A stretch of DNA of 11,491 nt. Source: Limnoglobus sp. GTDB lineage: Bacteria; Planctomycetota; Planctomycetia; Gemmatales; Gemmataceae. Within the stretch, counting starts at the first letter, position 1. Each line of letters begins with the position of its first letter. This document shows, in pieces, positions 7,365 to 11,491 of the stretch. The notes under the pieces are model-generated. The model ran no database searches. It was not told the DNA's origin and saw nothing but the letters and a program-made list of their open reading frames with translations. The translations under genes and the position numbers were made by a program. The DNA lies in the NCBI GenBank assembly GCA_025353985.1, contig JANXNT010000701.1, forward strand, positions 1 to 11,491. The letters run 5' to 3'.

Positions 7365-7395
7365 CCACCTTCATTCACTACCGATGCAGGTTCAC

Positions 7396-9057
7396 ATGAC
7401 GTTATCGCGTCGCACATTCGTTACGGCTTCTACCGGGCTATTGGTGTCCCGCATCGTGCGGGCCGCACAAAATGACAAAGCCGACATCGTCATCATCGGC
7501 GGGGGAACCGGTGGCGTCGCGGCAGCGCTGGCGGCATGTCGCGGCGGGGCGAAGAAGGTCATCCTGACCGAAGAAACCGACTGGATCGGTGGGCAACTCA
7601 CGTCGCAACTCGTGCCGCCAGACGAAAATCATTCGATCGAATCGGGAGGCGGCACCAAGTCGTATCGCGACTTCCGGACTGCCGTGCGGCAGCATTACCG
7701 CAAGCGAACCGAACGCGCGATGCGGCCCGAATTTCGCGACACGACGAACCTTAACCCCGGCAACGGCTGGGTATCTCGGTTGTGCCACGAGCCGCGCGTG
7801 GCGGTGATGGTGCTCGAAGAAACCCTGAAGCCGTTCGTGGCGAACGGCCAACTGACAATCCACCGTCAGTGCGTGCCGATTTCCGCAACGCTCAAAGGCG
7901 ATCGCGTCGAATCGGTGACGTTACTGGACCGTAGCACGGGTAATCATTTCACGTTAAGCGGCGACTACTTCATCGACGCCACCGAAGAAGGCGACCTGCT
8001 GCCGCTAGCAAAAGTCGAGTTCGTTTCCGGTTCGGAATCGAAGGCCATGACGGGCGAACCGAACGCCGCCGACAAGCCGAGGCCGAGCAACATCCAGTCG
8101 TTCACCTGGTGCTTCATTCTGGAACACGACGACGGCAAAGAGCACGTCATCGACAAGCCGAAAGACTACGACTTCTGGAAGAGCTACCCGAACGCCGACA
8201 AGCCGTTGTTCCAATGGAACGACCCGGAATTCAGCTTCTACCCCAAGGGCGATCGCGACCCGGCTGGGACCAAACCGAACTTCTGGACATATCGCCGCGT
8301 CGTCGATTCGAAGATGTTCGTACCCGGCAGTTACGTCGGCGATGTCTCGGTGATCAATTGGCACATGAACGATTACACGCTCGGTAGCTTGCACGGCAGT
8401 ACGCCGGAGAAGGCCGCCGAACACCGCGAGCGATCCCGCCAGATGAGCATGGCGCTCGTCTACTGGCTGCAAACCGAGTCGCCGCGCTCCGATGGCAAGA
8501 AAGGCTGGCCCGGCTTGCGCTTATGCCCCGAGCAAACGGGTACCAAAGACGGCCTCGCGATGGCGGCATACATCCGCGAATCGCGCCGGATCAAGGCCGA
8601 CTTCACGATCCTCGAACAGCACGTCAGTAAGCCGATCCGCGACCGCGAGTTCGGCAAAGACAAAGCCACCGCCGAACAATTCCAAGACTCCGTCGGCATT
8701 GGGCATTACCTGTACATGGATTTGCACCAGACCAGCGAAGGCGAGAAGAAGGGCGGCTCGCAGGTGTACCCGTTCCAGATCCCACTCGGCTCGCTGCTGC
8801 CCATTCGCGTGCGGAACGTCTTGCCGGCGTGCAAGAACCTCGGCGTCACGCACCTCACTAACGGCTGCTACCGGTTGCACCCCACCGAATGGAACGTCGG
8901 CGAAGCGGCGGGGGCGCTAGCCGCCTATTGCATCGCAAAGGATCTCGAACCGAAGCAAGTTCGCGCCGATGCGAAACGACTCGCCGACTACCAAGACCAA
9001 CTCGCGAAACTCGGCGTTCTGCTTCAATGGCCCGCGAATATGCTCCGTAAATTCTAA
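7396..9057 (+). CDS. Tat-exported FAD-dependent oxidoreductase
   Basis: The 553-residue product begins with a twin-arginine signal, SRRTFV at residues 4-9, then a hydrophobic stretch and a likely cleavage site near residues 23-25. It would be folded with its cofactor and then exported. The dinucleotide-binding motif IVIIGGGTGG (31-40) is followed by TEETDWIGGQLTSQ (58-71), and a second FAD-site motif DATEEGDLLPLA lies at 194-205. C-terminal TEWNVGEAAGALAA (497-510) is typical of the FAD_oxidored family (PF12831). The substrate is unknown. I start at ATG 7396, as this places the RR motif at the N terminus; ATG 7384 is an alternative, and the frame stays open further upstream inside the kinase gene. 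CAGG lies about five bases before. The 31-base gap after the kinase suggests co-transcription. No terminator hairpin is seen after the gene. Confidence 0.88.
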   Translation: MTLSRRTFVTASTGLLVSRIVRAAQNDKADIVIIGGGTGGVAAALAACRGGAKKVILTEETDWIGGQLTSQLVPPDENHSIESGGGTKSYRDFRTAVRQHYRKRTERAMRPEFRDTTNLNPGNGWVSRLCHEPRVAVMVLEETLKPFVANGQLTIHRQCVPISATLKGDRVESVTLLDRSTGNHFTLSGDYFIDATEEGDLLPLAKVEFVSGSESKAMTGEPNAADKPRPSNIQSFTWCFILEHDDGKEHVIDKPKDYDFWKSYPNADKPLFQWNDPEFSFYPKGDRDPAGTKPNFWTYRRVVDSKMFVPGSYVGDVSVINWHMNDYTLGSLHGSTPEKAAEHRERSRQMSMALVYWLQTESPRSDGKKGWPGLRLCPEQTGTKDGLAMAAYIRESRRIKADFTILEQHVSKPIRDREFGKDKATAEQFQDSVGIGHYLYMDLHQTSEGEKKGGSQVYPFQIPLGSLLPIRVRNVLPACKNLGVTHLTNGCYRLHPTEWNVGEAAGALAAYCIAKDLEPKQVRADAKRLADYQDQLAKLGVLLQWPANMLRKF

Positions 9058-9092
9058 TCGCGAACGATTTCCCTTCGGGTTGCGTCTTAGCG

Positions 9093-9123
9093 TACAATTG
9101 TGCCGACGTTGAACACCCGGAGG
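9093..9123 (+). promoter_or_regulatory. Likely -10 box and Shine-Dalgarno of the propeller gene
   Basis: In the 73-base gap before the propeller gene, TACAAT at 9093-9098 resembles a -10 box, but no good -35 lies 16-18 bases upstream. It would place the transcript start near 9105. GGAGG at 9119-9123 lies seven bases before the ATG at 9131 and fixes that start well. The ribosome site is firm; the promoter is weak. Confidence 0.4.
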
Positions 9124-9130
9124 GTACCCC

Positions 9131-11491
9131 ATGCGCCGAATTCTATCTCGTTGGACGGCCGCACTGTGCGTGCTGGCGATCGTGGCGACCCCGTGTTTTG
9201 CGGTCATCAAAAAGCTGACGCCACTGAAGGAAGTCGTCGAAGGCACGAAGCTGATCTTCACGGCGGAGGTCGAGAAGATCGACGCCGACAAACCTTCGAT
9301 GACGCTGCAATTTAAGGAAAATCTCAAAGGCACGTTCGCGTTCGAATCGCTACCGGTGAACTTGAAAGGCGACAGTTTTGCAAAGAAGGACGATCACGCG
9401 AAGGTGATGCTCGAACGCTTGGCACCGGGTCGGAAGCTGATTTTATTCGCGACCAAGGAAGGCAAAACCTATCAGGTGTTCGGCTACCTGGAAGGCACGT
9501 GGTTCCAGATGCAAGGGAGCGAAGACGCCGACGGCAAGGCGGTGCGTTTGGCGTTCCTACACTGCGAGCCATACTTCCGCCGCACCTTTAAGGGCACCAC
9601 TGCCGAGTTGAAAGATGTGCTCGAAAAAGCCCTCGCCGGGAAAGCCGAGCCACCCGCACCCGACGAAAAAGAACCCGCCGGTTACGGGCCACTCCCCGAG
9701 AAGAAAAGCCATTTGCAGGTACCGAACCGCCAGTACACGCCAACGCTTTTCGGCGTGATCCCCTCGTTCATTCTCGTCGGGCCGCTCGCGATTATCGCCG
9801 CATTTTTCCCCGGTGTCTTCGCACGCCTCGCAATGAGTATGAAACGCTGGCGGGCGTTCCTCGTCGTGTCGAGTACGAACAGCACATTCGCGTTCGCTTA
9901 CTATTTTCTCAGGGAATATCTGCCCGATACGCGCTGGTTCGGCACGTCGGCGTTCCTCGGCTATCTCATCGCGTTGATCCTCGCCGGCTTGCTCTGGGCG
10001 GGTTTACGCTACCGCAAACTCGCAGCAACTGAACCATCTGTCACTGCCTCGCCATCGCGCCGCGAATGCGTTTGGCTAGTCGGCCTGACGCTCGGCACCG
10101 CCATCGTCTTGGCGTTACTCGGCTGGATTTTCGGACGAAGCAGTTTGTTCGAATTACCGGGCCGCGAAATGACCGCCGTCGGCTTCGGCCTCGTCGCCGC
10201 AACACTCTACACCCTCTATCGCGTCGTCACCCGTCGCGTCGATTCTTCGACGTCGACGACCTTCCTCAGCCTTTCCGGCGAGGCAGCGGGTCTGTTCGGG
10301 TTACTCGTGTTTAGCGGTGCGATGCTCTACACCACGTGGCCAACGACGGCAGTGAATGCCATCGCGACAACCGAACTCGGCGACGCGGCTAACCTCGAAT
10401 CGTCCGTGGGGCCGAAACTCGTCGATGTGGAACTTCACACATTCGACGAAGCTACGGAAGTGCTCTCCGGCGTCGCGCTGGGCAGCGAGGGCCGGATCGT
10501 TTTCGGCACGATGAAGCAGAGCGGATTCTCCACCACCGGCAGCGTCATTTGTGCAGATGCCGTCACGGGCAAAGTTGTGTGGAAGTTCAACAACGATGGC
10601 GAAATGAAGCCCGTTTATTGCACGCCTACCGTCGTGGGTGGCACCGTGTTCGTCGGCGAAGGTTTGCACACCGATTCGGACCGCAAGCTGTTCGCGCTCG
10701 ATGCGACGACGGGCAAGCCACTCTGGAATGCGGCAACGACGAGCCACACTGAAGGCACGCCGCGAATCGCGAACGACCGCGTCTATTTCTCGGCTGGGGA
10801 CGATGGTATCTACTGCGTCAGCGCGAAAGACGGCAAAGAAGTCTGGCACTTTCAAGGCAACGAAAACAAGCTGCACATCGACACGCCGCCCGCCGTCAAT
10901 GGCTCGCGCGTGTTCTTCGGCAGCGGCTATCAAACGCTTGCAATCTTCGCCGCCGACGCCACCACCGGCAAGGAACTTTGGCGGCTACCGGTGCCACTGC
11001 GTTCGTTCGGTTCGCCTCTGGCGCGGGGCAACGAAGTTTACTTTGGCCTCGGCACCGGGAACCTCAGCGAAGATCTTTCCACCGAACCCGAAGTCGGCGT
11101 TCCACCCGAAAAAGAAGCAAAAGGAGCAGTGATCTGCGTCAACGCGAAGACCGGCGAAAAGCTTTGGCAGTACGATCTGCCGAAATCGGTCCATACCGAA
11201 CTCGCTGCCGACAAACGCACGATTTACGCCTGTTGCAAAGATGGCTCGCTGTATGCACTGGATCGTGCGACGGGCAAACTCCGTTGGAAACGGGGCGTCG
11301 GTACCGCGTTCGCATCGGGGCCGGTGCTGGCACAATACGCAAACGGGGCCGCCACGCTCGCAGTTTACGCGGTGTCGCTCGAAGGCCGTGCCGTCTGCCT
11401 GAACCCCACAACGGGCAACCCGTTCTGGTTCCGCGACCTCGCCGAGCATACGAAGAAAACCGTGCAAATCGGCTCGACGCCAATACTCATC
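9131..11491 (+). CDS. Membrane protein with PQQ-type beta-propeller, partial
   Basis: The frame runs from ATG 9131 to the right edge without a stop (787 codons seen), so the C terminus is missing. Residues 1-24 form a signal peptide ending near CFA. Residues 25-200 are a soluble domain I do not recognise, closing with a Pro/Glu/Lys-rich stretch. About six membrane helices follow (near 204-226, 241-260, 272-293, 313-334, 346-364, 380-402). From about 445 on there are PQQ/quinoprotein-type propeller blades with the repeated pattern DAxTGKxxW: at 475-484, 524-532, 564-572, 609-617, 671-679, 711-719 and 757-766. An even helix count would put both soluble domains outside the cytoplasmic membrane. 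Such propellers act as scaffolds or, with bound PQQ, as dehydrogenases; I see no proof of PQQ binding. It is preceded by a strong Shine-Dalgarno and probably has its own promoter. Confidence 0.85.
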   Translation, partial: MRRILSRWTAALCVLAIVATPCFAVIKKLTPLKEVVEGTKLIFTAEVEKIDADKPSMTLQFKENLKGTFAFESLPVNLKGDSFAKKDDHAKVMLERLAPGRKLILFATKEGKTYQVFGYLEGTWFQMQGSEDADGKAVRLAFLHCEPYFRRTFKGTTAELKDVLEKALAGKAEPPAPDEKEPAGYGPLPEKKSHLQVPNRQYTPTLFGVIPSFILVGPLAIIAAFFPGVFARLAMSMKRWRAFLVVSSTNSTFAFAYYFLREYLPDTRWFGTSAFLGYLIALILAGLLWAGLRYRKLAATEPSVTASPSRRECVWLVGLTLGTAIVLALLGWIFGRSSLFELPGREMTAVGFGLVAATLYTLYRVVTRRVDSSTSTTFLSLSGEAAGLFGLLVFSGAMLYTTWPTTAVNAIATTELGDAANLESSVGPKLVDVELHTFDEATEVLSGVALGSEGRIVFGTMKQSGFSTTGSVICADAVTGKVVWKFNNDGEMKPVYCTPTVVGGTVFVGEGLHTDSDRKLFALDATTGKPLWNAATTSHTEGTPRIANDRVYFSAGDDGIYCVSAKDGKEVWHFQGNENKLHIDTPPAVNGSRVFFGSGYQTLAIFAADATTGKELWRLPVPLRSFGSPLARGNEVYFGLGTGNLSEDLSTEPEVGVPPEKEAKGAVICVNAKTGEKLWQYDLPKSVHTELAADKRTIYACCKDGSLYALDRATGKLRWKRGVGTAFASGPVLAQYANGAATLAVYAVSLEGRAVCLNPTTGNPFWFRDLAEHTKKTVQIGSTPILI

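Noticed and set aside
7255..7395. Longer start for the oxidoreductase inside the kinase gene
   Set aside because: It would bury the twin-arginine signal 50 residues into the protein and overlap the kinase gene by about 110 bases.
1..11491. CRISPR array, insertion sequence or transposase
   Set aside because: No regularly spaced direct repeats, no transposase or integrase motifs and no paired terminal inverted repeats around a gene were found.

Overview
The window looks like chromosomal DNA from a planctomycete, most likely of the Gemmata group (Gemmataceae). This is inferred from protein style, not from a database search. The clues are a very large Hanks-type Ser/Thr kinase with an N-terminal helical leader, one membrane span and a long extracytoplasmic part; a Tat-exported FAD oxidoreductase of a type common in these bacteria; and a membrane-tethered PQQ-type beta-propeller protein. 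The DNA is moderately GC-rich.

Layout, left to right. Bases 1-105 are too short to assign. An AT-rich patch (about 110-290) holds sigma70-like promoter hexamers on the minus strand. A possible 59-residue reading frame (274-453) lies just behind a class I mannose-6-phosphate isomerase gene (manA, 460-1419, minus strand). A long hairpin followed by seven T lies at 1608-1654 and abuts two tandem tRNA genes, tRNA-Asn(GTT) and tRNA-Gln(TTG). Downstream, on the plus strand, a two-gene unit encodes a compact SF2 helicase and a DUF932-family phage/plasmid-type protein, each with a good Shine-Dalgarno sequence. This unit ends in a strong palindrome (4220-4268).

A 231-base spacer with a cluster of small CGATTT/AAATCG palindromes precedes the kinase gene (4446-7364). 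The kinase carries a beta-helix and a beta-sandwich-like module outside the membrane. The Tat-exported FAD-dependent oxidoreductase gene (7396-9057) follows after 31 bases and may be co-transcribed. After a 73-base gap, a secreted-then-membrane-spanning protein with at least seven PQQ-type propeller blades starts at 9131 and runs off the right edge.

How they fit together: manA and the tRNAs are housekeeping genes. The helicase/DUF932 pair beside the tRNAs is the most accessory-looking part and the best candidate for a little-described functional pair. The kinase, oxidoreductase and propeller protein all place large domains outside the cytoplasmic membrane, but nothing in the sequence proves that they share a pathway.
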